64,000 nucleotides of DNA, taken from NCBI GenBank assembly GCA_946811185.2, contig OX328112.1:28545442-28609441 (forward strand). The letters are read 5' to 3'. The position numbers were made by a program, and so were the translations under genes. A model generated the notes under the pieces. That model saw nothing but the letters and a program-made list of their open reading frames with translations. It was not told where the DNA came from and ran no database searches. Of the stretch, positions 21,115 to 31,683 are shown piece after piece. Positions within the stretch are counted from its first letter, which is position 1. Each line of letters starts with the position of its first letter. This stretch comes from Hippopus hippopus (taxonomy: Eukaryota; Mollusca; Bivalvia; Cardiida; Cardiidae).

Positions 21115-21350
21115 CACGAAAAGGGTTGTCCTTTTACAAACAATCTCATATTTTAACGACCCAAAGCTTTTGAAAAGCACTGCGGGGAAAAGGAGAAAAT
21201 GCTGGTTACCAGCATTTTCTTGTTTTTCCCTCACAATGTTTTCTGCCCTTTCAAGGACGAATTCTATGTTTTGAGACAAATTCAACTGTCGTTTGCAAAT
21301 GCTTTCAATTTGAACAAGTTAAACAATTTGTCGTCTGTTAAATCGCTTAA
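21115..21350 (+). mobile_element. piggyBac-like palindromic MITE copy
   Basis: 'gtccttttacaaacaatctc' at the left, hairpin 'agaaaatgctggttaccagc' at about 21195-21220 with a perfect core, and 'tgtcgtctgttaaatcgctt' at the right. Confidence 0.8.
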
Positions 21351-21458
21351 CGTTATTTATGGTAATTAATGTTTACGGGAATAACGTCAACGCTTGTTAC
21401 GTCGTCTGTTTACGATAAAAGTTAGTAAGCCATCTTTCACACAGGGTGATTTGCATAC

Positions 21459-21660
21459 GGTGTAAAATCAAGATCAGACTACCGTATAACGAACACGCAG
21501 TCTGATCTTTTATCTACACTAATCGGAATTTATAAATCTTACAGAAAGCCTCTACCGCTTGAATACCAGGGACAACAATACTAGCTTTTGCTGACTGTGT
21601 AGAACAAGATCAGACTGCACGGAATTCGAAGACTGATCTTGAATCTGCACCGTCGGATAC
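21459..21660. mobile_element. Two GATCAGACTGCAC palindrome copies
   Basis: Copy one is at about 21459-21530 ('gtaaaatcaagatcagact ... agtctgatcttttatctaca'), copy two at about 21596-21655 ('gtgtagaacaagatcagact ... actgatcttgaatctgcacc'). Both cores are partly eroded. Confidence 0.7.
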
Positions 21661-21745
21661 TTGATACTTTGGGACTTCTGACCATGAAGACGACATTTTA
21701 GACTCGTCCATTTGGAAAACATTTGCACACGACGAAGTTGATGTA

Positions 21746-21944
21746 GCTCAAATGATCACAATAATCATGTAGACAGGTTAAAAACATCGACCAGTTACAG
21801 CAGTTAAGCACCTTTTACCCCTTTACCAGTGACCGGCCGGGTAGCTCAAATGATCAGAATAATCATGTAAACAAGTTAAAAACATCGACCAGTTACAGCA
21901 GTTAAGCACCTTTTACTCCTTTATCAGTGACCGACCGGGTAGCT
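21746..21944. repeat. 98-bp direct duplication spanning a SINE junction
   Basis: 'gttacagcagttaagcacct' starts at 21795 and again 98 bp later. Both units end with the first bases of a type B SINE head (ccgggtagctca). Only the second continues into a complete SINE. Confidence 0.8.
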
Positions 21945-22190
21945 CAATGGTTAGCGTATCTGACACGTGACCTGGAGGCTGCGGGTTCGATACCCGGTTG
22001 CGGCGAACTTTCTTTCCGGCGAATTTTCGCCTCTCACCTCTGATGCATGTGAGAAAAGTAGTCAGTGGCTTTTGAAAGAAAGTTGTGTCAGTACTGGTGT
22101 GAGAAAGCCAGGAAACACATGGGTGCGTCACTGACCGCCATGGTATGACCTAAGCTGTTAATATGGCGTTAAACTCCAATACAAACAAAC
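21931..22190 (+). mobile_element. tRNA-derived SINE (type B), full length
   Basis: Head 'gggtagctcaatggttagcg', B box 'gggttcgatacccgg', body 'gcctctcacctctgatgc' and 'gagaaagccaggaaacacat', tail 'ggcgttaaactccaatac' plus (acaa)n. 'actcctttatca' (21915-21926) and 'actcctttacca' (about 22189-22200) flank it as a probable target duplication. Confidence 0.88.
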
Positions 22191-22645
22191 TCCTTTACCA
22201 ACGATTTTTAAAGCTTCTACTTTGTTGTCTGGTAGAGTTGAATGGTCATTGACTTGAATTATGCAGAAAGGTTCCTAGTGGCTTGGACAGATTTGTGTGC
22301 ATGCTAAGTCACGGAACAGAAAAAACAATAATTTATGTGTAGGCTGTCACCACTTTACTCTTAGGCTGCTTAACGATACTCAAAGCACTTTTGCAGACAG
22401 TACAGACGACATAGCTCAAAACCTGCAGTCTTATCTTGGGTGTTAAATTTTCGTAAAAGTCGCTTAAGACAGCATTAACTTAGAGTATAATAGCTCGGGC
22501 GGACTTAGAAACGGTCGTTCAGCACAAAAGTCGCTTAAAAGACGTGGTCGCACGTACAAGATTCACTGTACCTTTTACTGGGCGAAGGAAATTTCGAAAT
22601 CGCAACTCTTGAGATTTTATTATAGACATATTGAGATATTCATTT
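22191..22645. other. Non-coding spacer
   Basis: No feature supported. Confidence 0.4.
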
Positions 22646-23005
22646 AAAGGCCCAGTAAAGGTTAAAATATCAAAGCAGGTGTCAAAATATATTTAAATTT
22701 AAATCATACCATTTAAAAGTATGGAAAATATTGTGGAGATGACAGTCTCTTATCGTGTGGTCGGGCCATATGTTAGTCGCCGGCAGAAAAAAAAATTTAA
22801 AATCAGGCAAAAAGTAAACAAAAGACACATGTACCTGGCAGGTTTTGACCTAGTTTTGAAATTAATGTCTCTGTCAGCGACTAACACTTGGATCGACCGT
22901 ATAATGACAGATTATCATCTTCACAATAATTTCCATACTTTTAAATGGTATGATATAAATTCAAATGCATTTAAACACCCACTTTGTTTACATTTGACCT
23001 TTATT
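22646..23005. mobile_element. Foldback element with 'gttagtcgc' arms
   Basis: The left arm (ataccatttaaaagtatgga, gatgacagtctcttat, ccatatgttagtcgccggca) is inverted in the right arm (tcagcgactaacacttgg, gacagattatcatcttcac, catacttttaaatggtatga). Copies occur at 31040-31395 and, split, at 31400-31565 plus 37733-38160. The 100-aa frame over it is incidental. Confidence 0.8.
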
Positions 23006-23139
23006 GTTACTTTAATAAATTGAGCAGTCAAGGGGTTTATAAATGAATCTATGACATGAAACACTTATACAAGTCCGCATCATAAAAAAGAAAAATATAC
23101 AAGATAAGACAAGAACATACAAAATACATGCCCGGTACT

Positions 23140-23368
23140 CAGGATACCAGAGGTTTAATGCATCTACGTCACGCGTAATGCCAAGCAAGTCACCATGTAA
23201 TTGTGGAGCCATTTAAGCCATTTTGTGTAACAACCGACAGAACCATGAGGTAGAATGGTCCTCGGACATGTAGAAAATTTACAAATAGCAATAAAGTTTT
23301 GACCCATGTCGACTTGGGTCCATAATCTTTACAGATGCATTAAGCCTTCTTTTAGCAGATTATGACTC
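23140..23368. mobile_element. GAGCCATGCTC-family MITE, degraded copy
   Basis: 'aggtttaatgcatctacgtc', 'ccaagcaagtcaccatgtaa', 'gacccatgtcgacttgggtc' (shortened palindrome) and 'acagatgcattaagccttct' are in family order. The GC-rich core is deleted. Confidence 0.75.
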
Positions 23369-23384
23369 AAATGTACTTGACAGC

Positions 23385-23660
23385 TTGTTCAAGGAAAACA
23401 AATGACTCAAGAGGACCATGATGGCCCTATATCGTCGCACTGGATGAGGAAAAAAAGCAAGTCGTAATTATCCTGGACTTTACAGTTCGTTTCAGAAAAA
23501 TATGACAGACACAAGAGGGTCATAACGGCCCGGTTTCGCTCCGCTAGCTAATAAAATAAGTGAGTCGTAAAATTCTTGGACGGTGACAATTACCCATCTT
23601 GGCTGCCCTTTACCAAAAGGCGTACGCACTATTTTTTTAGCGTATGCCTTTTAGGTAAGC
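23385..23660. repeat. Dispersed repeat ('gaggaccatgatggccct' family) and a hairpin
   Basis: Two tandem units begin 'actcaagaggaccatgatgg' (about 23404) and 'acacaagagggtcataacgg' (about 23511). The same motif opens the large element at 27460. A hairpin with arms 'taccaaaaggcgtacgc' / 'gcgtatgccttttaggta' follows at about 23611-23658. Confidence 0.6.
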
Positions 23661-23922
23661 AAGCATCAAGTCTGAAAACAATGTTCACTGAACTGTATAA
23701 CTTTACGATTTGAGTAAATATTTGCATAACTTTATACCAGCTCATATCTTTGAGTAAAGTAGAGGTCCTATGTGTGTATATATTCATTCCTAAATAACTT
23801 GCAGAAATCTATGCAGTTTAGTGAAATGCAGGACAGAAGTCTATAATCCAGGCACTATCTTCAGGTAAAAAAACTAGATTACTTTTGACCGAAATGTTTT
23901 TTTTTATTTTTACTTTCACTTG

Positions 23923-24390
23923 TTACATAACAGCGTTACTTTAATACCACTATCCATCTAATTGCATTTTGAGACAAAAACCATGCTATTAAAGAATACG
24001 GATGCGTCCATAAGGTGGAAGCTTCACTGACGCTAATAAGAGCCTTCATGAGTTCTGACCAAAATTTTGGCGCTGAGACTTTCAAGGTAGGCTGGTAAAT
24101 TAAACATGTTTGAAAACAGTTAACATAAGTTCAAACCAACGCACGCACATGTTACATAACAGTATTAATTTAATACCACCTTTCACCAAATAACATGTAT
24201 ATTTAAAAAAAAAAAAAAAAGAAATTCTGCTATCAAAGAATACAGATACATCCATAACGTGGAAGCTTCAGTAACGCCAAATCAGTCTTAATGAGTTTTG
24301 ACCCAAACTTTGGCATTGAAACTTTTAAATTGGACTGATAAAGTAAAGATATTTGAACACAACACACGTTCCAACCAAACGTACCCACGG
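23923..24390. repeat. Two-copy direct repeat, ~228-bp period
   Basis: 'tgttacataacag..tta.ttt' starts near 23923 and again near 24151. Downstream words 'aaagaatacggatgcgtcca' / 'aaagaatacagatacatcca' and 'tggaagcttca.t.acgc' repeat in step. No coding capacity is seen. Confidence 0.75.
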
Positions 24391-24550
24391 TCGCATGACA
24401 AGCACCAGGCCACCTGGTATTAGTCCAGAGGTGCTGCACAGATCTTCATTGTTTGCACACAAAATTAAAGTTATGCATGGTAAAGAAGAGCACAGTTAGG
24501 TGACTGTTTTTGGCTAAGTCACGGACCAAAATATCGGACAGTGAAAATCA

Positions 24551-24703
24551 CTACCGTTTGGAAGGTACTTTATTTGATCACCTTTTGATCATACAAAAGG
24601 AAGCAAAAGTATCAGATACAGTTTTGAAGCTATTATTACTGTTACTTTTGATGTCTACTGTATGACCGGTTGGTGATCAAATAAAGAACCCTACGTCACG
24701 GTA
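24551..24703. mobile_element. Small foldback element
   Basis: 'ctaccgtttggaaggtactt' plus 'tatttgatcacc' at the left is inverted at the right ('ggtgatcaaataaagaaccc', 'acggtag'). The element is ~153 bp with a 70-bp unique centre. Confidence 0.65.
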
Positions 24704-25688
24704 GTTGGTTGATTTGCCTTCATTTACCGTTCGCCACTGGTTGCCTATATGAACGATACCCGTCAGAAGGCTGCTAGCTTTGATACGCGGGATAGCGCAG
24801 GATTCAGTAAGAAACCCGTGCTGAGTTACATGTACGCCTGCTTCTTTAAAGTCTCAGTAAAGTCCAAATGTAAAAAGGCCTGTTTATAAAATAAAAGTAA
24901 ATTTCATTTTTACCATGTAAAAATATGGCGATTATTATGACTTGCACGATATGTAAAGGTGCAGTTTGTAAAAGTTCCTGTCAATGGCAGAAAAAAGAAT
25001 TTTGAAACTAGAACAGTTCCTACCATGCCGCATTATCTGTTTGTTTACATCGATGATCGCCGACGATTAGCCGATTTTTCGTCGTAAATCTCCGCAGTGA
25101 CGAGATAGTGACGTAAACACCACGTGATCATTCAAGGCGTCGAAACAAACCCTTCATTCACTTGATCGTTTAGTCCCCATTCTAGGCTTGAAAAACGTAA
25201 GTTTATCGACATTGTAAACAAAACGACGACACAGGCTGATAATCGCTTATTCATTTATCATCAATACAGGAAGAGTTTACTACATCTAAATAAGAAAACA
25301 GGTTCAGAATAAGCAATCTTACTCTCCGATGACATACTACTGGAAGTGTAAACAGTAGTCCTGTGTAGCACTAATGAGATGCAATGGTATCACGTGACGT
25401 TCTCGAAGGCCTAGTTCGAATATACACGAACGATAACGAAGGTTGTCTCGATCACTGGCGTCCCTGAAACCGACGGGCTTCTCCATGCATTTTCGCACCC
25501 TATTTCACGGCAACCAATGCAGTAACTGACACGTTCGAGTTTTCTCCGTTCTTATATATATGTATGTTGTGATGGGTAATCCGATATATTTTCGAGTTAT
25601 AAACGGTGAAAATTACCTATATTTGGACTTTACAGGGGCTTTAAGGTACTTGTACTCAGTGTATAGCACCGTCACACGTGACTTAGGT
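24704..25688. other. Non-coding region
   Basis: No supported gene. It contains several CG-bearing words and two CACGTGA sites (near 25119 and 25391), but I cannot assign a promoter. Confidence 0.4.
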
Positions 25689-25692
25689 TTAA

Positions 25693-25912
25693 CCCTTTAC
25701 CACACAATGACGACTTTTAACACCCCTGATAGAGAAGGCTTTTGAAAACATTGTGGGAAAAGGAGAAAATGCTGGTTACCAGCATTTTCTCCTTTTCCCA
25801 CAATGTTTTCTACCTTATCAAAGAAAAATCATTTCATATGATCCACATTGAAACTGTCATCTGCAAATGCTTTCAGTTCAGACAGGTCTAAAATTTGTCG
25901 TGTGGTAAAGGG
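25693..25912 (+). mobile_element. piggyBac-like palindromic MITE, best-preserved copy
   Basis: TTAA flanks it at 25689-25692 and 25913-25916. The ends are inverted (ccctttaccacac ... gtgtggtaaaggg), and TTAA plus CCCTTT is typical of piggyBac-group elements. The centre is a near-perfect hairpin: 'aaaacattgtgggaaaagga', 'gaaaatgctggttaccagca', then the complement, ending 'cacaatgtttt' (about 25744-25809). The distal part has 'catctgcaaatgctttcagt'. It is 220 bp with no coding capacity, so it depends on a transposase elsewhere. Confidence 0.88.
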
Positions 25913-26180
25913 TTAAAGTCTCATCCGAAGGACTTTTTGTAAGTTTTAGGATTGAACCCAGACTTCAAGTCGACACTCTTAAGACTCATGCTCTGCCACA
26001 TCCTGCCACATCCTTTATATGAATGAATGAATGTCAAAGTTCTGTATTTACCATCCAGTCTATATCAATAAATGCCAAATTGATTTTAAAACAAAGCAGA
26101 ATCACTTTAAAATAAAGAAGATGTTCTTTTTCTAAATGACAAGGAAAGAATTGCTGGAAAAAGGGCAAATGCTTGTCACA

Positions 26181-26380
26181 NNNNNNNNNNNNNNNNNNNN
26201 NNNNNNNNNNNNNNNNNNNNNNNNNNNNNNNNNNNNNNNNNNNNNNNNNNNNNNNNNNNNNNNNNNNNNNNNNNNNNNNNNNNNNNNNNNNNNNNNNNNN
26301 NNNNNNNNNNNNNNNNNNNNNNNNNNNNNNNNNNNNNNNNNNNNNNNNNNNNNNNNNNNNNNNNNNNNNNNNNNNNNNNN
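26181..26380. other. Assembly gap (200 N)
   Basis: Exactly 200 unknown bases. The sequence just before it ('gaattgctggaaaaagggca') resembles one arm of the palindromic MITE hairpin, so the gap may lie in a foldback copy. Open frames drawn across it are meaningless. Confidence 0.95.
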
Positions 26381-26859
26381 TTTTATCCGTTTGTTTGGGT
26401 GAAACTGTTAATGCCACTTTCAGCAACATATCAATTATATTGCGGCGTTCGCAAAAGATAATATTTTGTCTGGGTTTAATTATATTAGAATTTCAGTTTA
26501 AGTTTTGTTGCCAAAACAAAACATATTTCACTGCAATGCGAGAGTGTACGATATAAGTCTAAGAAGAAGCTGATTCGATAGAGCCGTGTATCAAGTTGTA
26601 CAACGAAATTTAAAACAAGAATTATCTTTAAAAAGCCGAGAAAAACAAAACAGCGACATTTTAAAGGAATCAAATCCAAACTTTTGAATGATATCAATTC
26701 AATTTGTCTGCAAGTTGACCCCCGAATTGATTACATTTGGCAGGCAATGGGCCTTTAAGCAATTCACTAATTACCAAGGGTCAATTTAAGCAATTAAGAG
26801 CAGAGCAAACATTGCCAACGCTTGACTGCAAGTGCATTTGCAGTGAAAACTTTAGGTGA
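26381..26859. other. Non-coding spacer
   Basis: No feature recognised. Confidence 0.4.
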
Positions 26860-27062
26860 AAAAGGGGAGCATACCTGCGTCAAAATAGTTCTGGATTACT
26901 TATCCTTTCGGTATCATCTTTGCATTTGATAGTGAACAAGCACTCTAGGTTTACAGTAATTATTTTCCGTAACGACAGAGATATGATGGAATGTTTAAAG
27001 GGTTTTTTTTGCAGGACGATGACGTAGACGACATCAGGGCTCCGACAACAGCTTCGTTTACT
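26860..27062. repeat. Dispersed repeat ('ttgatagtgaacaag' family)
   Basis: Same word order as 17985-18300: 'gatagtgaacaag', 'acgacagagatatgatgg', 'gacgatgacgtagacgacat', 'cagggct'. The left part is decayed. Confidence 0.6.
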
Positions 27063-27069
27063 TAAATTG

Positions 27070-27325
27070 ATTGTCTGTTTGATTGGTATTAAAACGCCGA
27101 TTTTTAAACATTACACCAGTTCTTTCGCGGCGGCCAGTGCAACTATTCATGCTTTTCTGGAGTTTCTGTAACCAGTTCTTCGCACATTATTCTTCCCGAG
27201 CCACTGGCTGCTTTCCCACTTAACCATCGTCGAAACACTAATCAGCGGTGGGAGAGGTATGAATCTTGTTGCATGAATACCATCAATTCTCGGAAAGAAA
27301 TTGGCCGAGCTGGGGATTGAAAAGA
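27070..27325 (-). mobile_element. tRNA-derived SINE (type A), reverse, head missing
   Basis: On the minus strand only 'ccccagctcggccaat' remains of the tRNA-like head. The body (ctctcccaccgctgattag, cagccagtggctcgggaag) and tail up to 'cggcgttttaataccaatca' follow. Confidence 0.8.
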
Positions 27326-27704
27326 TTACAAGATGTTTTACTCCGCTTTAAACATTATTTCAGTCATATCACAGCGACTCCTCCCATATTCACGTATTCT
27401 CTGGGTTCCATCAGTAATAGGCTGCAGCTCTGAAGTATCTTGCCCAAGGACAATCCCAAGACAAGAGGGCCAAGATGGCCCTGGATCGCTCACCTGAATT
27501 TTTGAGAGGACCACAACCAACTTTTTTTAAAGTATTGAAATTTTGGAAACAAAATCAGTATTTTGCCAAGCAATTATAAAAAGGTCACTTGTAAAAATCA
27601 TTTCAAAATCTGTCACCACCCCTACAATCATCACCACAGCCATGTTTTTGACGAATCAGAATTCTGCAAATAAATTTTAGGATAGGTCGCCCAAAGGCCT
27701 TATC

Positions 27705-28035
27705 TTGAACAAGAGCACATACCCGATAGTGGCTAAAAATATTAAGTTGAACAAGAGCACCTCATGAGAGTGCCAATGATTGGCTGTTGGAACCTTGCTG
27801 GATAGTAAAATAAAATTCCAAGTCGCAAAAGGGGCATAATTTGGACAAAACAATTTTGGAGTTAACTGCCCTTGTTGTATGGGTTGCTTTTTACTAGTGA
27901 ACAGTTATTCCGAGTTTTAAGTACATGTGTTGAGTGGAAGCTGAGATATAACAAAATGTCAAAGTTTTTGCACAACAACAACAACGCAGATGACGCCAAC
28001 AGGGCTATGTCAATAACTCGATGTTTTCTTTGAAA
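27705..28035. repeat. Dispersed repeat ('acaagagcacctcatgagagtgcc' family)
   Basis: Copy of the family at 17985-18300: 'gagcacctcatgagagtgcc', 'aaaaggggcataatttg', 'tactagtgaacagtta', 'gagatataacaaaatgtcaa', 'aacagggctatgtcaataac'. Confidence 0.65.
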
Positions 28036-28149
28036 ACAGCTAAATAAGGGGTATAATATAAGGATCATTTCTGTGAAATAACTTCAAAATCTGAATAGTG
28101 GTTTCAGAGAAGACAAAATTTTTAAGAATTTCTTCATGTCCTCAGAAAG

Positions 28150-30470
28150 CAAATAGCTTCCACCCACCACAGCCATGTTTCTTGACAGATCAAAATTTCG
28201 CGAATACATTTTCAAAAGGGGCACCTAAGGAACATTTCTGTGAAATTATTTCAAAATCTGACAAGTGGTTTAGGAGAAGAAGAATGTCAAAGAATTTCTT
28301 TAAGTCCATACAGTGCAAAGAAGCCCATCCCCACCCAGGCCATGATTTTCGACGGATCAAAATTACACAAACAAACTTTAAAAAGGGTTACCCAAGGAAC
28401 ATATCCATGAAATTATTTCAAAATCTGACCAGTGGTTTCATAGGAGAAGATTATCAAAAAATTTCTTGGAAAATTCCATTTGGTTGCCATGGCAACCAGA
28501 GTTTTTGATGAATCAGATTCTGTGATCAATTTTCAAAGGGGACGTCCCAAGGAACATTCCAGCCAAGTTTGGTCCAAATCGGCCAAGCCGTTTAGGAGGA
28601 GAAGATGTTTAAAGAATTGTTGACACCGCTGGACGCCAAGAGCCCCCCCCCCTCCACAACGGCCATGTTTATTAACATATCAAAATTTCGCGAACAATTT
28701 TTAAAAAAGGGTCACCCAAGGAACGCATCTGTGAAATTATTTCAAAATCTGACAAGCGGTTTCAGAGGAGAAGATTTTCAAAGAATTTCTTGGAAAATTC
28801 CATTTGGTTGCCATGGCCAAGCAGTGTAGGAGGAGAAGATGTTTAAAGAATTGTTGACACCGCTGGACGCCAAGAGCCCCCCCCCCCTCCACCTAAGCCA
28901 TGTTTTTCGACAGATCAAAATTTCGCGAACAATTTTTTAAAAGGGTCACCCGAGGAACATTTCTGTGAAATTATTTCAAAATCTGACCAGCGGTTTCAGA
29001 GGAGAAGATTTTTAAAGAATTACTTGGTAAATTCCATTTGGTTGCCATAGCAACCAGAGTTTTTGATGAAATCAAATTCTGTGAACAATTTTTAAAGAGG
29101 ACCTCCCAACGAACATTCCAGCCAAGTATGGTCCAAATCGGCCAAGCAGTGTAGGAGGAGAAGATGTTCAAAGATTTGTTGACACCGCTGGACGCCAAGA
29201 GTCCCCCCCTCCACCATGGCCATGTTTTTCGACGGATCAAAATTTCGCGAACGATTTTTGAAAAGGGTCACCCAAGGAACATATCTGTGAAATTATTTCA
29301 AAATCTGACCAGCAGTTTCAGAGGAGAAGATTTTTATAGAATTGCTGACACCGATGGACGCCAAGAGCCCCCCCCCCCCTTCTACCACGGCCATGTTTTT
29401 CGATGAATCAAAATTTCGTGAACAGTTTTTGAAAAGGGTCACCCAAGGAACATATCTGTGAAATTATTTCAAAATCTGACCAGCGGTTTCAGAGGAGAAG
29501 ATTTTTAAAGAATTTCTTGGTAAATTCCATTTGGTTGCCATGGCAACCAGAGTTTTTGATGAAATCATATTCTGTGAACAATTTTTAAAGAGGACCTCCC
29601 AAGGAACATTCCAGCCAAGTTTGGTCCAAATCGGCGAAGCGGTGTAGGAGGAGAAGATGTTTAAAGAATTGTTGACACCGCTGGACGCCAAGAGCCCCCC
29701 CCCCCCACCACCACGGCCATGTTTTTCGACGGATCAAAATTTCGCGAACAATTTTGAAAAGGGTCACCCAAGGAACATATCTGTGAAATTATTTCAAAAT
29801 CTGACCAGCGGTTTCAGAGGAAAAGATTTTTAAAGAATTTCTTGGCAACCAGAGTTTTTGATGAAATCATATTCTGTGAACAGTTTTTAAAGAGGACCTC
29901 CCAAGGAACATTCCAGCCAAGTTTGGTCCAAATTGGCCCTGTGGTTGAGGAGGAGAAGATGTTTAAAGAATTGTTGACACCGATGGACGCCAAGAGCCCC
30001 CCCCTTCCACCACGGCCATGTTTTTCGACGGATCAAAATTATGCGAACAATTTTTGAAAAGGTTCACCCAAGGAACATGTCTGTGAAATTATTTCAAAAT
30101 CTGACCAGCGGTTTCAGAAGAGAAGATTTTTACAGAATTGTTGACACCGATGGACGCCAATAGCCCCCCCCCTTCCTCCACCACGGCCATGTTTTTCGAC
30201 GAATCAAAATTTCGCGAACAATTTTTGAAAAGGGTCACCCAAGGAACATATCTGTGAAATAATTTCAAAATCTGACCAGCGGTTTCAGAGGAGATCTTTA
30301 AAGAATTTCTTGAAAAATTCCATTTGGTTGCCATGGCAACCAGAGTTTTTGATGAAATCAAATTTTGTAAACTTTTTTTAAAGAGAACCTCCCAAGGAAC
30401 ATTCCAGCCAAGTTTGGTCCAAATCGGCCAAGCGGTTTAGGAGGAGAAGATGTTTAAAGAATTGTTGACG
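28150..30470. repeat. Complex tandem array, units of about 150-370 bp
   Basis: The repeating modules are 'gatcaaaatttcgcgaacaa' + 'gggtcacccaaggaacat' + 'ctgtgaaattatttcaaaat' + 'ctgaccagcggtttcagagg', an optional module with 'tccatttggttgccatggca', 'gtttttgatgaaatca', 'cattccagccaagtttggtc', and 'agaattgttgacaccgctgg' ending in a C-run. Short and long units alternate, so module loss or recombination has occurred. Open frames of 60-136 aa on both strands (for example 28098-28508) recur in every unit and are not supported as genes. Confidence 0.85.
28483..28496. promoter_or_regulatory. Palindromic RFX/X-box-like site GTTGCCATGGCAAC (repeated in the array)
   Basis: The exact 14-bp palindrome occurs here and at 29534-29547 and 30327-30340, with a one-base variant (GTTGCCATAGCAAC) at 29041-29054 and a truncated form near 28807. 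This is the idealised inverted-repeat binding site of RFX transcription factors (established knowledge). Whether it acts here is unknown, since the sites sit in a repeat with no gene nearby. Confidence 0.4.
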
Positions 30471-30579
30471 CCGCATGACGGACGACGGACGACGCACGAC
30501 GGACACAGCGTGACCCTAAAAGCTCCCATTGAGCACGTTGTGCTCAGGTGAGCTAAAATACCCAGTGAGGCTCGACACC

Positions 30580-30672
30580 GGTCACCAGCATTTTCTCCTT
30601 TCCCCCCGAAGGTTTTCAAAAGCTTTTTTCTCATGGTCGTTAAAACTTGGAATTGAATGGTAAAGGGTTGAT
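30580..30672 (-). mobile_element. Half copy of the piggyBac-like MITE
   Basis: 'accagcattttctcctttcc', 'aaggttttcaaaagctt', 'ggtcgttaaaacttggaatt' and 'atggtaaagggtt' form only the distal half of the family in reverse orientation. Confidence 0.7.
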
Positions 30673-30721
30673 GAAACTGAAAATTAAAATTACAACCGCC
30701 CACTCTTTCATTCGTCCAACT

Positions 30722-30955
30722 TAAATCTTTGCAAAAACAATTTTCGTATTTTAACCTCGATGAAAAAAAGGATTATAAAAACATGGTGGTAAAAGGAGAA
30801 AATGCTGATAGCCAGCATTTACTCCTTTTCCCACAATATTTTCTAATCTTTCAGTGACAAATTACAGCATTCAAACAAGATTGAAATTATTGTCTGCAAA
30901 TGCTTTCAACTTGGACCAGCCTAAAAAATTTGTCGTCTGGTAAAGCGTTAATTAG
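30722..30955 (+). mobile_element. piggyBac-like palindromic MITE copy
   Basis: Hairpin arms 'aaaaggagaaaatgctgata' and 'gccagcatttactccttttc' at about 30794-30829. Distal 'attgtctgcaaatgctttca' and 'gtcgtctggtaaagcgttaa'. Confidence 0.78.
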
Positions 30956-31039
30956 TTTTCCAGAGTAAAAATGGAAAGCAAGATAAGAGTTTCCTCCTAT
31001 ATATCGATCCACCCCTTACTTAAAGTAACAATAGCTGCC

Positions 31040-31395
31040 AAAAGTAAGCAAAGCGCGTGTTAAAACGCATTTAAATCATACCATTTAAAAGTATGGAAAT
31101 TGTTGTGAAGATGACAATCTGTTATTGTACGGTCAGTCCCAGTGTTAGTCGTTGGCAGAGAAATTAATTTTGAAACTATGTTAAAATCTGCCAGGTCATT
31201 CTATCTTTTGTTTACTTTTTGCCTGATTTTAAGATTCATTTTTCTGCCAGCGACTAACACTTGGACCGACCACACAATAACAGATTGTCATCTTCACTGT
31301 ATCTTCCGTACTTTTCAATAGTATGACTTAAATTCAAATGCGCTTTAACACCTACTTTGGTCTTGTGGCCGCTTTGGGCCTTAAAAGGCCCATTA
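31040..31395. mobile_element. Foldback element with 'gttagtcg' arms
   Basis: A complete copy of the 22646 family: 'ataccatttaaaagtatgga', 'agtgttagtcgttggcagag', centre, 'ccagcgactaacacttggac', 'cagattgtcatcttcac', end 'gggccttaaaaggcccatta'. Confidence 0.78.
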
Positions 31396-31399
31396 GCGG

Positions 31400-31565
31400 A
31401 TCCAAAATGAACAGTGCGGGTGTAAAAATGCATTTTGATTAAAATTATTCCATTTAAAAGTATGGAAAGTACTTTGAAGATGACTATCTTTCTATGTACA
31501 GTCGGTCCATGTGTTAGTCATTGGCAGAAAATGAATTTTAAAACTAGGTAAAAAGTAAACAAGAT
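31400..31565. mobile_element. Left half of a split 'gttagtcg' foldback element
   Basis: The left arm only ('ttccatttaaaagtatggaa', 'ccatgtgttagtcattggca'). Its matching right arm ('cagcagctaacatttgaacc', 'aatagatcgtcattc', 'ggcttttaaatgctatcatt') lies 6.2 kb away at 37733-37868, with the end segment at 38104-38160. The intervening sequence is later insertions. Confidence 0.75.
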
Positions 31566-31683
31566 GTTTGTTTGTAAAACTGTCATGCCCCCCTACTGCC
31601 ACATTGATACAGGAAGTGGCACAGTTCATAAACTGATATCAAAAGAATTGATTGGGAAATATCGATGTCATCTTTTTCATTTA

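Larger units (their letters stand above)
27460..30557. mobile_element. 3.1-kb array-bearing repeat element bounded by GCTCACCTGA
   Basis: 'gctcacctga' at 27488-27497 and its complement 'tcaggtgagc' at 30544-30553 face each other. The left edge has 'acaagagggccaagatggcc'; the right edge has GACGGACGACG repeats and 'attgagcacgttgtgctca'. The interior holds an older dispersed repeat (27705-28035) and a long tandem array (28150-30470). No coding frame with a domain exists, so mobilisation would have to be in trans. Element status is inference from the facing ends and the shared ends at 1811. Confidence 0.6.

Noticed and set aside
26034..26556. Open frames of 88-131 aa crossing 26181-26380
   Set aside because: Most of each frame is unknown bases of the assembly gap.
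28098..30361. Series of 60-136-aa frames on both strands
   Set aside because: They recur with every array unit, include C-runs that change length, and have no recognisable domain.
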